Positions 17,846 to 26,855 of a stretch of 64,000 bases of DNA are shown here, in pieces. The notes beneath the pieces were generated by a model. The model was given only the letters and a program-made list of their open reading frames with translations, was not told where the DNA came from and did not search any database. Within the stretch, counting starts at the first letter, position 1. Each line of letters opens with the position of its first letter. Origin of the DNA: Thalassospira lucentensis (GTDB lineage: Bacteria; Pseudomonadota; Alphaproteobacteria; Rhodospirillales; Thalassospiraceae); the NCBI RefSeq assembly GCF_011806425.1, contig NZ_JAATOV010000008.1, positions 1-64,000 of the forward strand, written 5' to 3'. A program made the position numbers and the translations under genes.

Positions 17846-18832
17846 TCAGATTTGCAGGATGTTGCGCCGGGTCTGGCTGTCCTGCTGGATTTGTTGTTCA
17901 AGCTGCGAACGAATGTCTTTCATCATATCGCGCCATTCGCCCTCTGCCTCGCGCAGATTATCCATTTGCTGGCGGCTGATATCCGAATGGGATTGGTCGG
18001 CTTCTGCGTCGGCCTTGGCAAGTTCAGAATCGCGGCTGAATGCAGCAGACCCGATTTGCCCGAGGCCATTTGCTGCCCCGGACAGGCCCGCACCAATCTG
18101 GACATAGCCTTGTGCTTGGGCACTCAGCGTCGTCGCTTTTTGTGCAGCTTCGGTTGCCTGCTTTGTCATGTTGCTTGATTGCTTCGCCCAACTATCAGAC
18201 ATTTCCTGAAATCTTTTGGAAAGTGAATGTGCTGGGTTTGCGCTTGCTTTGGCGCCAGCCTCGGTCGACATGGCCATTTTTTTTGCGGCGTCACTTGTCA
18301 GGTTGGAAGACTGTTTGCTGAAATCGGCACTTTGATTAGCCGATTTCATCGACATTCCCGATGCCGCGATCTGTATCATGCCAGCACCAATCTGGACAGC
18401 GCCCTGCACAATAGCCGCACTAAAGGCCTTTTCGGCAGACTTGCGCATGTTTTCGACCCGGCTTTCCATTGCCGTGACCATTTCATCCATACGGTTTAAA
18501 CGGTCTTCGCGGTCAGCCATGCGGTTTTCTACAGCAACTTTATGCATCAACGCCATGACAGCGTACATGTCGGTAGATGCGCTGTCACCGCTGCTGGGCA
18601 ATTTGGAAAGCAGCCCGGCGATGTCTTTGGTTATGTTGCCCGTTGGGGGCTCAAGATTTGGGCGGGTTGATCCATTGGCAATGATATCTTCTTGGATGTC
18701 ACCGATTGTGCCTGCACGCGCCGTTGCTGAACGGCCGACGGTTTCTGTTTCTTTTGTCTTTTGCGTTGCGTCAAGCTGATCAAGATTAGCCAGCGGATTT
18801 GATGCATTGGTATTTGATATGGTGTTGCTCAT
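17846..18832 (-). CDS. sctB: T3SS translocator SctB (YopD/BopD-like)
   Basis: About 328 residues. An N-terminus rich in Ser, Asn and Thr typical of secreted proteins is followed by helical segments, one moderately hydrophobic stretch (AAIVQGAVQIGAGMIQIAAS) and a C-terminal coiled coil. This is the layout of the minor translocator that forms the host-membrane pore with SctE. I start at 18832 because AGGA lies seven bases ahead of that ATG; an upstream in-frame ATG lacks such a site. It directly follows sctE and its chaperone gene. Confidence 0.8.
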   Translation of the reverse strand: MSNTISNTNASNPLANLDQLDATQKTKETETVGRSATARAGTIGDIQEDIIANGSTRPNLEPPTGNITKDIAGLLSKLPSSGDSASTDMYAVMALMHKVAVENRMADREDRLNRMDEMVTAMESRVENMRKSAEKAFSAAIVQGAVQIGAGMIQIAASGMSMKSANQSADFSKQSSNLTSDAAKKMAMSTEAGAKASANPAHSLSKRFQEMSDSWAKQSSNMTKQATEAAQKATTLSAQAQGYVQIGAGLSGAANGLGQIGSAAFSRDSELAKADAEADQSHSDISRQQMDNLREAEGEWRDMMKDIRSQLEQQIQQDSQTRRNILQI

Positions 18833-18875
18833 AATCTCGTCCTTTCCGGGGGGCACCCCCAACCAGATCGCGTGA

Positions 18876-19883
18876 TCAAATCATTCGGCGCGTGATCTGC
18901 ATTTTGGTTTCGGCAGTCGATGAAATCATCGACGCGACCTTTTGCATGCTGTCTTGGGCCTGTTCGACAATTTCCTGCAGGCGTTCGCTGTCTTCCTCCA
19001 TCAGGGCTTGCAGCTTGGACAGGAACTTTTTGATATCAATCTGGTCAGCTGCCAATTGGTCAGCATCACGTTTATCGGCAGCTGCGGCGATTCCGACACC
19101 ACCTGCTGTTGCATTGGCCGTACCGCCAACCACGCCTGCCGCGATTGAAATCTTTGCGAACATGGCGGGGACCTCGGCCAGTGCACTTGCACCGACAACA
19201 GCTGCACCGAGTCCGGCGACGGCAACGCCGACCGTCAAGGTAATCCCCATGATCATTCCGAATTTTTGCGCCTTTTCTTCATCATTGGGATAAATCGCCT
19301 GCCCAAGCTTGCTCGCACCGGCCTGAAGCGAGAAGTCAGGGCCGCCCGCGGTGACAGAAATGGTAGAGGCCAGATCTACAACCGAAATCGCCGAAACGGC
19401 GATGAGAATACCTGTGACCGCAGGAGCCGCGGCCCCTGCCGTTATGACGGCGAGTGCGACAGACGCAACCACAGCGGCAATCTTGCCGATAATGCCAAAA
19501 ATCTTGCCGATTTTGCTCTTCTTATTGGATTCAGCGATTTTATCCCACTGTTCTTCCATCTTCTTCAGGAGCTTTTCGTTGTGCTCTTTCTTGATCTCGC
19601 CGTTGTTGCGCACTTCCTCTGATGTGGCCTTGGACATCGCGTCATTGAGTTTCGACTTGGCCTGCTGCAACAGCATCACCAGACTTTCGAAATCCTGCGT
19701 GACGGGGGCCTCAAGCGTCGGTGCGCTGGACGGTCCGGTCAGTTCCGGGGGGAGAACGTTGGAAACCCCGAATGTTGATCCTGCCTTGGCCGTCTGGGCT
19801 GATTGGATACCTTCAGGGGTTTCGGTACCGCGATTCCCCGGAAGCGGTGTGGCACTGTTGGTATTGACGCCGATGGTACTCAT
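18876..19883 (-). CDS. sctE: T3SS major translocator SctE (YopB/BopB-like)
   Basis: 335 residues. A disordered N-terminus (1-60) leads to a coiled coil (about 66-125), then two hydrophobic regions (about 127-175 and 209-269) rich in Ala, Val and Gly that would span the target membrane, then a C-terminal helical region. This is the hallmark layout of the YopB/IpaB/SipB family. The chaperone gene lies directly upstream and sctB downstream. Confidence 0.87.
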   Translation of the reverse strand: MSTIGVNTNSATPLPGNRGTETPEGIQSAQTAKAGSTFGVSNVLPPELTGPSSAPTLEAPVTQDFESLVMLLQQAKSKLNDAMSKATSEEVRNNGEIKKEHNEKLLKKMEEQWDKIAESNKKSKIGKIFGIIGKIAAVVASVALAVITAGAAAPAVTGILIAVSAISVVDLASTISVTAGGPDFSLQAGASKLGQAIYPNDEEKAQKFGMIMGITLTVGVAVAGLGAAVVGASALAEVPAMFAKISIAAGVVGGTANATAGGVGIAAAADKRDADQLAADQIDIKKFLSKLQALMEEDSERLQEIVEQAQDSMQKVASMISSTAETKMQITRRMI

Positions 19884-19919
19884 TGGTTTTCCTCACAGAT
19901 CAGGGCAAGAACGGACGGA

Positions 19920-20402
19920 TTAGATGCCTTCTAGAGCGTCAAGTAGGACATTGGCGCGATCACGAACCGGGCTTTCGCCAATGTCTTCGACTTCCTCAAG
20001 CACATAGGCAAGCATTTCCTTGGCATCGTCAATTTCACCAATCGCAATCAGGCATTCCGCGATGTGAAGTTTCGGATCGGCATCCAACGGGGCCAGCGTT
20101 AAGGCTGCGCCATAGGACTGGATCGCTTCGGGGAACATTTGCAACATCTGGCAGCATGCGCCCAAGCCCTTGTGGTATTTGGGCTCGAGATGGTTATAGA
20201 CGCTGAGCATCGAAAATGTTTGTGCCGCATCGTGATATTTGCCCTGCGAATAGGCGTTGAAGCCCAAGGTATAGATCGCTTCAAGCTCGTCCTCGCCCAT
20301 GCCCCGCAGGGCGGCGATGGTACTTTTGTTGTCGAACAATTCCTGCGTCATCGTTTCGAGGACTTCAGGGTTGAATGCTTCGGCAGTTTGCTCGGTGGTC
20401 AT
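19920..20402 (-). CDS. T3SS translocator chaperone (SycD/LcrH/BcrH family)
   Basis: 160 residues with three tandem TPRs typical of class II chaperones; GFNAYSQGKYHDAAQTFSML and YNHLEPKYHKGLGACCQML are strongly family-like. Such proteins keep SctE and SctB soluble and apart before export. Position immediately before sctE fits. The N-terminal helix before the TPRs would mediate dimerisation. Confidence 0.92.
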   Translation of the reverse strand: MTTEQTAEAFNPEVLETMTQELFDNKSTIAALRGMGEDELEAIYTLGFNAYSQGKYHDAAQTFSMLSVYNHLEPKYHKGLGACCQMLQMFPEAIQSYGAALTLAPLDADPKLHIAECLIAIGEIDDAKEMLAYVLEEVEDIGESPVRDRANVLLDALEGI

Positions 20403-20423
20403 AATATTGTTTCCTTCCGCGGA

Positions 20424-21038
20424 TCAACGCATGTTGCCGACGACTGAGTCGAGTGTCTTTTGAACTTTCTGCAACAGGTTCGATAGCGTATCGAAGGCTT
20501 CGTTGCGTTTGTTCATCAGGCTCTGCATACGGATCATGTCGAGCTGGCCGGTTGAATTCAGGCTGTCAATTTTGCCCTTGATGTCATTGACCCAAGTATC
20601 GATGGTATTCTGACGCGCATCGAACTTCCCCGTGCCAGGCATACTCAAGCGGGCTTTATCCTTGCTGTCGGTATTAACGTTCGGATAGCCTTTCAGCTCA
20701 TCTAAACTGCCGTCCTTGGGCAACTGGATATCGATATTAACGCCGGCTTTTGCGAGCTGCATAACCATCTCGGTGGCTTGCTTTTCTGTCGCACCAAGGT
20801 CTGCCCATTTATCGGGGTTGTCACCAGATGGGCGCACCGCACGCAAAGAGCTCAGCAGGTCGTTGAGTTGACTTACCTGTTGGTTGCGAGACTGAATTTC
20901 CTTGATCTGGTCAGCCATCTGACTTTCAAGATTTTCGGCCCGTTGGGCCTGCACAAGCATCATCATTTCTTCGATGCCAAGGCCCTGTTCAAGGCCTGAT
21001 ACGCTGCTGGCGCCATTCACACCAATGCCATCAATCAT
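20424..21038 (-). CDS. SctA/Bsp22-like filament or tip protein, copy 1
   Basis: 204 residues, mostly helical. A conserved N-terminal helix (IEEMMMLVQAQRAENLE) and a C-terminal coiled coil ending GNMR flank a variable middle (about 65-145). I recall similar ends in Bordetella Bsp22, which polymerises on the needle tip; EspA/SseB proteins have analogous long terminal helices. The gene precedes the translocator chaperone and translocators, as bsp22 does in Bordetella. The neighbour at 21068 is a close paralogue. Role as tip filament is inferred from synteny and shape. Confidence 0.7.
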   Translation of the reverse strand: MIDGIGVNGASSVSGLEQGLGIEEMMMLVQAQRAENLESQMADQIKEIQSRNQQVSQLNDLLSSLRAVRPSGDNPDKWADLGATEKQATEMVMQLAKAGVNIDIQLPKDGSLDELKGYPNVNTDSKDKARLSMPGTGKFDARQNTIDTWVNDIKGKIDSLNSTGQLDMIRMQSLMNKRNEAFDTLSNLLQKVQKTLDSVVGNMR

Positions 21039-21067
21039 CTTCGTGCACCCTTTCCTATCCGCAAAAA

Positions 21068-21571
21068 CTAGCGCATGTTGCCGACGATTGAATCGAGCGT
21101 CTTCTGAACTTTTTGCAGCAGGTTCGATAATGTATCGAAGGCTTCGTTGCGTTTGTTCATCAGGCTCTGCATGCGGATCATATCGAGTTGGCCGGTTGAA
21201 TTCAGGCTGTCAATTTTGCCCTTGATATCATTGATATAAGTATCAATCGTTTTTTGATCGATTTCGGTCGCCTTCTTGTCCGCGCCTGTAACCCCGGCAT
21301 CAGCAAGAGCGCTAGCGGTGCTCATAGCGTAGGTGGCCTTTTTATCCGGGTTGTCCCCCGAAGGTCGATCCGCACGTAAAGAACTTAGCAAGTTGTTGAG
21401 CTGACCTACCTGCTCGTTGCGAGACTGAATTTCCTTGATCTGGTCAGCCATCTGCTTTTCGAGATTGTCGGCCCGTTGGGCCTGCACAAGCATCATCATC
21501 TCTTCGATGCCCATACCAGGCTCAAACCCCTGAACGCCGGCGGCGGCGTTTGTTCCGTTCACGGTTGTCAT
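21068..21571 (-). CDS. SctA/Bsp22-like filament or tip protein, copy 2
   Basis: About 167 residues. Its first 60 or so and last 55 residues are nearly identical to the neighbour at 20424; in the C-terminal block only one Val/Ile difference is visible. The middle segment is unrelated and shorter. I start at the second of two adjacent ATGs, six bases after AGGAG. Being first of the pair it may be made in larger amount. Whether both subunits share one filament is unknown. Confidence 0.7.
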   Translation of the reverse strand: MTTVNGTNAAAGVQGFEPGMGIEEMMMLVQAQRADNLEKQMADQIKEIQSRNEQVGQLNNLLSSLRADRPSGDNPDKKATYAMSTASALADAGVTGADKKATEIDQKTIDTYINDIKGKIDSLNSTGQLDMIRMQSLMNKRNEAFDTLSNLLQKVQKTLDSIVGNMR

Positions 21572-21651
21572 CATAAGCTCCTGCGAAAATCGACTAACTG
21601 GGAGTGCCAATAATTGTTTGTTTGCCTGCGTTCCGATAACCCGCGTGGGTC

Positions 21652-21951
21652 TCAGATCATGCGGCGCATGCGTTTCATTGATGTACCCGCTTTGGCATTT
21701 ACTTGCCCCAAGCTCTGCCGGGCTGCGTTGACTTCTTTCTCGATCTCTTCAAGATCGGCAGCCACAGCTTCTTGACCTTTGGAACGCCCGTCACTTGGCA
21801 TGTTTGCGAAGGCCTTCGTCATCGTTTCGCGGCTGACACCACTTTTTTCCAGAAGCGCATCGGTTTCTGCGATCGCACTTTCTGCCTGAGAGCAAATCTC
21901 TTCGAGTTGCTTAACGATTTCCAGTGCCTGTACTTCTGGTTCAACAGACAT
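21652..21951 (-). CDS. Small helical protein at the head of the main T3SS operon
   Basis: 99 residues, predicted wholly alpha-helical with Glu-rich and Ala-rich stretches (KQLEEICSQAESAIAETDAL) and a basic tail (KRMRRMI). No signal peptide or membrane helix is present. It is the first gene after the ECF-type box at 22038-22065 and precedes the two filament candidates, so it could be their chaperone, as CesA/CesAB is for EspA, or a secreted helical subunit. Not recognised by family. Confidence 0.6.
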   Translation of the reverse strand: MSVEPEVQALEIVKQLEEICSQAESAIAETDALLEKSGVSRETMTKAFANMPSDGRSKGQEAVAADLEEIEKEVNAARQSLGQVNAKAGTSMKRMRRMI

Positions 21952-22037
21952 TTTCAGTCCTCTTGGTTTGCTTTTCGAAAACGTATTGTCATTGCCAGAC
22001 CTCTATTTCGAAAAGCCCAGCAAAACTTTCTGCTGAT

Positions 22038-22065
22038 TAAGTAACAGCCCGTTACGATCAGTTCC
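22038..22065 (-). promoter_or_regulatory. ECF-type promoter box for the main T3SS operon
   Basis: On the minus strand: GGAACT (22065-22060), a 15-base spacer and TTACTTA (22044-22038). Both elements are identical to the box at 213-240. It lies about 90 bases before the first gene of the operon that runs to sctU. Confidence 0.65.
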
Positions 22066-22098
22066 GTGCGATGTGTATTTTTTCCGTCAAAAAAGCGG

Positions 22099-22126
22099 GG
22101 AACTGTTTGGCGCAAATGGACACTTA
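22099..22126 (+). promoter_or_regulatory. ECF-type promoter box for the sctW-sctV operon
   Basis: GGAACT (22099-22104), a 15-base spacer and ACACTTA (22120-22126). It lies back to back with the minus-strand box at 22038-22065, giving coordinated divergent transcription of the two structural operons. Confidence 0.65.
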
Positions 22127-22151
22127 CTAAGCAGTACGTGCGTGCGCGAAA

Positions 22152-23282
22152 ATGATTGAAGGGAATTGGCGTCTAATGGTTGGGATTGACAATATTCAGT
22201 CGGCCAGCATTCAGAACCGGAATTCTGCGGCCCAGTCTGATGTTGGTCAGCAGACCGGTTCATGGCATGGGCAGAACATTACGGTCCGTCAGAACCCAAC
22301 GTCTATGCTGGCTGATGCCGCAGAGGAACTGACCTTTGCTGCCTCTGAAAAAGAGGAATCCAAAAACATTCAGGAGCGCACTGTCCAGCAGGCAGCATCG
22401 CGACAGATACCAACTGTCGAGAAGATCAATGAGTACCTTCAAGCCGCGAGTGAAAACCTTAATCAGGGTAAACTTGAACAGCTTGTCGCGAAATTGCGCG
22501 CGGGTGCGACGCCGTATGAAGCGGCGTCGGAATTTGGCGATATTACCGATCAATATGCGGCACTGGCTTCGGCGTATCACAAGCTTGAAGCTGAAGGCGG
22601 GTTTGAGGATGTTCTTGAAAACATTCACGACGCGCTTGAAGAGCTGGACGATGATTTTGGTCCCGATATTCGCGCCGGGTTTAATATCGCCTCAACCGCA
22701 AGCCTGTTTGGCAATGGTGACAGTGCGCGCACGCAGTCATTTCGTGATTGCTATCGTGGTCTGATCGCCGAGGGACAAACTCTGGCGCAGTCGTTCTCTG
22801 ATATTTGTGAACGTTTCGGGCGCGATGATCTGCCCAACGTTGTCGAAAAACTACTTCGCGCGGTGGGCGATGACCTAGGATCGCAGGGGCCGTCCAGCGA
22901 TCCTGTTCTTTTGAAGTCGCTGATTGATGAACTTTATGCCGCAGAAGTTATCGTTACGGGGCTTGATCATTGCGACATGGTGGTCGACAGCATGGAACGT
23001 CGGTTTGACTGCCAGTCTATTGATGCGGTCGGCGTGATGCAGGGACTGCTTGATATCGCCGCGTCAAGTTGGACAAGCAAGGATGCCTTTAACCGACTGG
23101 TCGACAGTGCGGGTATTTCCGATACCGAGGCGCAAATTGGCTTCCTTCAGGAAATCAAAACAGTGGTCCGCGAAATGCCACTCCGAGCGTTTGCTGATCA
23201 GGAAGCGAAGGAGAAGGTGGTAATGGCGCTGCAACAAGGGCTCGATGACGTGATCGAACGCGAAGAGGATGAATTGCTGTGA
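22152..23282 (+). CDS. sctW: T3SS gatekeeper SctW (YopN-TyeA-like fusion)
   Basis: 376 residues. A disordered secretion-signal-like N-terminus is followed by the helical HrpJ/YopN domain (about 60-270, with YEAASEFGDITDQYAALASA) and a C-terminal TyeA-like region (about 275-376). Yersinia has YopN (293) and TyeA (92) as separate proteins; the length here equals their sum. The protein would block effector export until contact. An ATG at 22176 (MVGIDN...) is an alternative start. The following genes reproduce the Yersinia order after yopN. Confidence 0.87.
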   Translation: MIEGNWRLMVGIDNIQSASIQNRNSAAQSDVGQQTGSWHGQNITVRQNPTSMLADAAEELTFAASEKEESKNIQERTVQQAASRQIPTVEKINEYLQAASENLNQGKLEQLVAKLRAGATPYEAASEFGDITDQYAALASAYHKLEAEGGFEDVLENIHDALEELDDDFGPDIRAGFNIASTASLFGNGDSARTQSFRDCYRGLIAEGQTLAQSFSDICERFGRDDLPNVVEKLLRAVGDDLGSQGPSSDPVLLKSLIDELYAAEVIVTGLDHCDMVVDSMERRFDCQSIDAVGVMQGLLDIAASSWTSKDAFNRLVDSAGISDTEAQIGFLQEIKTVVREMPLRAFADQEAKEKVVMALQQGLDDVIEREEDELL

Positions 23283-23665
23283 ATTGGATCGACGACACGC
23301 TTAAACGGTTCGGCGCGGATATCGGGATCAATGAACTCGGTTTGTCGGAAATGCCTGATGGTCGGTTTGGGCTGGTTCTTGATATTGATGATGGCACGCG
23401 CTCAATTTGTTTTGAGAAACAAGATGATGACCTTTTGGTCTATCTGACACGTGAGCTGAGCCATATGGATGATATTGATCTTACTGATGCCCTGTCGGTT
23501 GGTCATTTTCGCAACAACCGTACAGCCGGCGTACAGGCGGCTTTGCGCGGGGAGAAAACGCTGGTGTTTTTAACGCGCATTCCCTCGGTCCAAGTGTCGC
23601 AGACCAACCTGGAACAATCACTTGAAATACTCCAGTCAGCACATGACGCCCTTGATGGCCGATAG
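23279..23665 (+). CDS. T3SS class I-type chaperone (SycN/YscB-like position)
   Basis: 128 residues with the alpha-beta pattern of CesT/SycE-type dimeric chaperones: an N-terminal helix (IDDTLKRFGADIGI), strands around GLVLDIDDGTRSICFE, and a final helix. It starts at GTG overlapping the sctW stop by 4 bases. SycN, which binds YopN, occupies this place in Yersinia, so SctW is the likely client. The gene product is acidic, as such chaperones usually are. Confidence 0.75.
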   Translation: MNWIDDTLKRFGADIGINELGLSEMPDGRFGLVLDIDDGTRSICFEKQDDDLLVYLTRELSHMDDIDLTDALSVGHFRNNRTAGVQAALRGEKTLVFLTRIPSVQVSQTNLEQSLEILQSAHDALDGR

Positions 23666-23702
23666 GCGATCAAGTCATTGAGTAATCGCTAAGCAGGACG
23701 AG

Positions 23703-24101
23703 ATGACCATGGTAGATATCCGAATTGGCGGGTTCAATTTTAATCAAGGAATTGACCGCATCATCAATCAGTCCGAAGACCTCAGCAAGAAGCTGCCTCA
23801 GACAAGCTCTTTGCCACCTGCAGAAGATGTTGGCATGGATCGTTTGGCATCTGTGTTGAACAAGCCTGGTATCAAGGACATACTCGAAGCTGAACTCAAG
23901 CCGGTCATCAACGATCGTGGTTTACTCGCACCCGGGGCCTTTAAGCAGGCGCTTGGTGATGCGATTTCTGAACTTGAAAAACTGCGGACGGAAGACAGTC
24001 AGAATGAAAAAGCATACCGCGCAGCAATTCGGGTTTTGAATGAAAACCGTGAAATAGAGGGTATGCTGCAAAATTATGTGCGTGCCCTGTTCAAGGGCTA
24101 G
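23703..24101 (+). CDS. sctX: YscX-like T3SS protein (SctX)
   Basis: 132 residues, helical, with an N-terminal IGGFNFNQGIDRI stretch and a C-terminal helix (YRAAIRVLNENREIEGMLQN) comparable to the end of YscX. The gene sits between the SctW chaperone and a YscY-like gene, immediately before sctV, which is the exact Yersinia order. YscX is an early substrate that binds YscY and SctV and is needed for secretion. Direct similarity is weak by eye; synteny carries the call. AGGA precedes the ATG. Confidence 0.7.
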   Translation: MTMVDIRIGGFNFNQGIDRIINQSEDLSKKLPQTSSLPPAEDVGMDRLASVLNKPGIKDILEAELKPVINDRGLLAPGAFKQALGDAISELEKLRTEDSQNEKAYRAAIRVLNENREIEGMLQNYVRALFKG

Positions 24102-24113
24102 GGGATTAGTGTT

Positions 24114-24587
24114 TTGGAACAAATAGCTGCAGAACCGGGCGGCGAGATTAAAAAGCGCGATGCGAAGGACAATGGGGATCATGCGACGGACGCGGCAATA
24201 ATGGCAGAGGCCGCTGATGCGGACTTTATCGTTGACCGCAAGGAAAACAGCTGGCGTGTCGTCGACGCGCTGGCTTATTTCTATGCGCAGTATGGCAAAT
24301 CTCGTCACGCGCGCGCCCTGTATGCAGCGCTGTATGCACAGTTTCCGAAAAACCGTCGTTTTGGTCTGGGGCTGGCAAGTGCGCGGCTGGCGTGCGAGGA
24401 TTTCGAAGGGTGTCTGAAATTGGCGACGTATCTTGGCGGATTAGAAAATCCTTCGCCGAGCGCTTTTTTCTTGATGGCGCGCGCGCATCATGCGCTTGGT
24501 CACACGCAGGAAGCCAAAACAGCCGTCGAGGCGTTCTTTGAGCGTACTGAACAACTATCGAACACATCCGGCTCTTCGGGTATTTGA
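24114..24587 (+). CDS. sctY: YscY-like TPR chaperone (SctY)
   Basis: 157 residues from a TTG start with GGGG nine bases upstream. After a charged N-terminal extension of about 40 residues come three TPR-like units, including VVDALAYFYAQYGKSRHARA and FFLMARAHHALGHTQEAKT. YscY (114 residues) is the TPR chaperone of YscX and contacts SctV. Position between sctX and sctV supports it. The N-terminal extension is longer than in Yersinia. Confidence 0.72.
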   Translation: MEQIAAEPGGEIKKRDAKDNGDHATDAAIMAEAADADFIVDRKENSWRVVDALAYFYAQYGKSRHARALYAALYAQFPKNRRFGLGLASARLACEDFEGCLKLATYLGGLENPSPSAFFLMARAHHALGHTQEAKTAVEAFFERTEQLSNTSGSSGI

Positions 24588-24604
24588 GAAAAGAGTAAGA
24601 ACAC

Positions 24605-26713
24605 TTGATGGCAAGACTTCAAAAACTGCTTTTGCTTGCGACCAACCGGACGGATATCGTCCTTGCGATCTTGCTTGTTGCGATCATCTTTATGATGATC
24701 CTGCCATTGCCGACCGGGCTGGTTGATGCACTGATTGCAACCAATATGGGGTTGGCGGCCATTTTGCTGATGGTGGCGATGTATTTGCCAAGCCCGCTGG
24801 CATTTGCTTCTTTCCCGGCTGTTCTTCTCGTTACGACACTTTTCCGGTTGGCGCTGTCGATTTCGACCACCCGCCTTATTCTTTTGCAGGCGGATGCCGG
24901 CAGCATTGTTAAGACCTTTGGTAACTTTGTGGTTGGTGGCAACCTGGTTGTCGGTCTGGTGGTCTTTTTGATCCTGACGATTGTTCAGTTTGTGGTCATC
25001 ACCAAGGGTGCCGAACGTGTGGCCGAAGTTGGCGCGCGTTTCTCGCTTGATGCGATGCCGGGCAAGCAGATGTCTATTGACGGCGACATGCGTGCTGGCG
25101 TGATCGATATGAACGAAGCACGCCGTCGCCGCAGTTTGGTCGAGAAGGAAAGTCAACTTTATGGCGCCATGGATGGTGCCATGAAGTTTGTGAAGGGCGA
25201 TGCGATCGCTGGCCTGATCATTGTTGCCGTCAACCTGATTGGGGGGATGGCAATCGGGGTGATGCAACGCGATCTATCGGCGGGGGGTGCGGTCAACATC
25301 TATTCGATCTTGACCATCGGCGATGGTCTGATTGGGCAGATCCCCGCCCTGTTTATTGCGATTACGGCCGGTATTATCGTTACCCGCGTTTCGACCGACG
25401 AAGACGGTGTCACGCCAAGTAACGTCGGTAAGGACATCGGCGGTCAGATTCTTGCGCAGCCGCGTGCGTTGATCATCGGCGCATGCATCATGATGGGATT
25501 TGGTCTTATCCCGGGCATGCCTACGGGGATATTTGTCATTCTCGCTTTGATCTTTGGCGGGGTTGGGGCTGTACTGTTTAAGACGCAACGCGACATCGAT
25601 ACAAAGAAAGCCGCTGGGGATAATAAGGCGTTGTCATCTATGGCGCCTGCGGGGCAACCCTATTCCGAACGTGACGAGGACGATACCGGTGACGAAGTGG
25701 TCTTGACGGTGCCGTTACTTCTTGATGTTGCGGCCAATGTTAAACAGTCACTCAGTCCTGAAAGCCTCAATAAGGAACTGATGAAAGTCCGACGTGCGCT
25801 TTATTACGATCTTGGCGTCCCGTTCCCGGGTATTCATCTGCGGTTCAATGAAAATTTGGCCAAGGATTCTTATCGGATTTTGCTGCACGAAGTTCCGGTG
25901 TCTCAGGGACGTTTGCGTCCGGAACAGCTTTTGGTCCGCGAGCCAGCTGCAAACCTTCAGGCGCTTAATATCACCTACACGCAAGAAGAACGTTTCTTGC
26001 CAGGCGTTAATACCCTTTGGGTCGACAAGACTAGTCAGGCAGTTCTCGATAGGGGCAAGCTGTCCTATCTGACGCTGGATGGTATTTTGACCTACCATCT
26101 GGCTTTCGTGTTGAAGAAGTATGCGGCGGACTTTGTCGGAATTCAGGAAACACGATATCTTCTGGCCAGTGTTGAAGATCATTTCTCTGAACTGGTTAAG
26201 GAAGTGCAGCGCGTGCTGCCTTTGCAGCGCATTGCCGAGATTTTCCAGCGACTGGTTTCCGAAGAAGTTTCCATCCGGAACCTGCGTGCTATTCTTGAAG
26301 CCTTGATTATTTGGGGGCAAAAAGAAAAGGACACTGTTCTTTTGTCCGAATATATCAGAACGTCGCTAAGCCGCTATATCAGTCACAAATATAGTGGGGG
26401 CAACAATATTCTTCCGGCCTATCTTTTCACACCGGATGTTGAAGACACGATCCGTAACGCGATTCGTCAAACCTCGGCGGGGAGTTACCTGGCACTCGAA
26501 CCAGATGTATCTGCCAGGTTGCTTGAGAATATCAAGAAAACCGTCTCGGACATCTCAAGTTCGTCGCACAAACCGGTCCTGCTGACATCAATGGATATTC
26601 GCAGATATGTCCGAAAGCTGATTGAAGGGGATCTGTATGAGTTGCCTGTACTGTCGTATCAGGAACTGACCGCAGAAATAAACACGCAGCCATTGGGGCG
26701 TGTCACCCTCTAG
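24605..26713 (+). CDS. sctV: T3SS export apparatus protein SctV
   Basis: 702 residues of the FlhA/LcrD/YscV family. Eight membrane helices occupy the first 320 or so residues, with the conserved cytoplasmic stretch [20 protein letters not shown]. The C-terminal cytoplasmic domain (about 360-702), which forms the nonameric ring that docks chaperone-substrate complexes, is complete. It is last in the sctW operon, 17 bases after sctY. Confidence 0.97.
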   Translation: MMARLQKLLLLATNRTDIVLAILLVAIIFMMILPLPTGLVDALIATNMGLAAILLMVAMYLPSPLAFASFPAVLLVTTLFRLALSISTTRLILLQADAGSIVKTFGNFVVGGNLVVGLVVFLILTIVQFVVITKGAERVAEVGARFSLDAMPGKQMSIDGDMRAGVIDMNEARRRRSLVEKESQLYGAMDGAMKFVKGDAIAGLIIVAVNLIGGMAIGVMQRDLSAGGAVNIYSILTIGDGLIGQIPALFIAITAGIIVTRVSTDEDGVTPSNVGKDIGGQILAQPRALIIGACIMMGFGLIPGMPTGIFVILALIFGGVGAVLFKTQRDIDTKKAAGDNKALSSMAPAGQPYSERDEDDTGDEVVLTVPLLLDVAANVKQSLSPESLNKELMKVRRALYYDLGVPFPGIHLRFNENLAKDSYRILLHEVPVSQGRLRPEQLLVREPAANLQALNITYTQEERFLPGVNTLWVDKTSQAVLDRGKLSYLTLDGILTYHLAFVLKKYAADFVGIQETRYLLASVEDHFSELVKEVQRVLPLQRIAEIFQRLVSEEVSIRNLRAILEALIIWGQKEKDTVLLSEYIRTSLSRYISHKYSGGNNILPAYLFTPDVEDTIRNAIRQTSAGSYLALEPDVSARLLENIKKTVSDISSSSHKPVLLTSMDIRRYVRKLIEGDLYELPVLSYQELTAEINTQPLGRVTL

Positions 26714-26855
26714 TATGGATCTCACGTCACGTCTTAGTTCGGCGCGCGTGATTGTGTGTCCGGTGGGTGGGGCTGCGAGTTTTCAGGTAGAGAGAAAAGC
26801 CCTATGCTTGATGGACCTTTCAGAGATTACATCAGGTTGATGGTTTTGGCGCAGT

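Noticed and set aside
8350-26713. Possibility that the export genes belong to a flagellum
   Set aside because: Needle, inner rod, translocators, TPR translocator chaperone, secretin and gatekeeper genes are present and no flagellin, hook or motor genes are seen.
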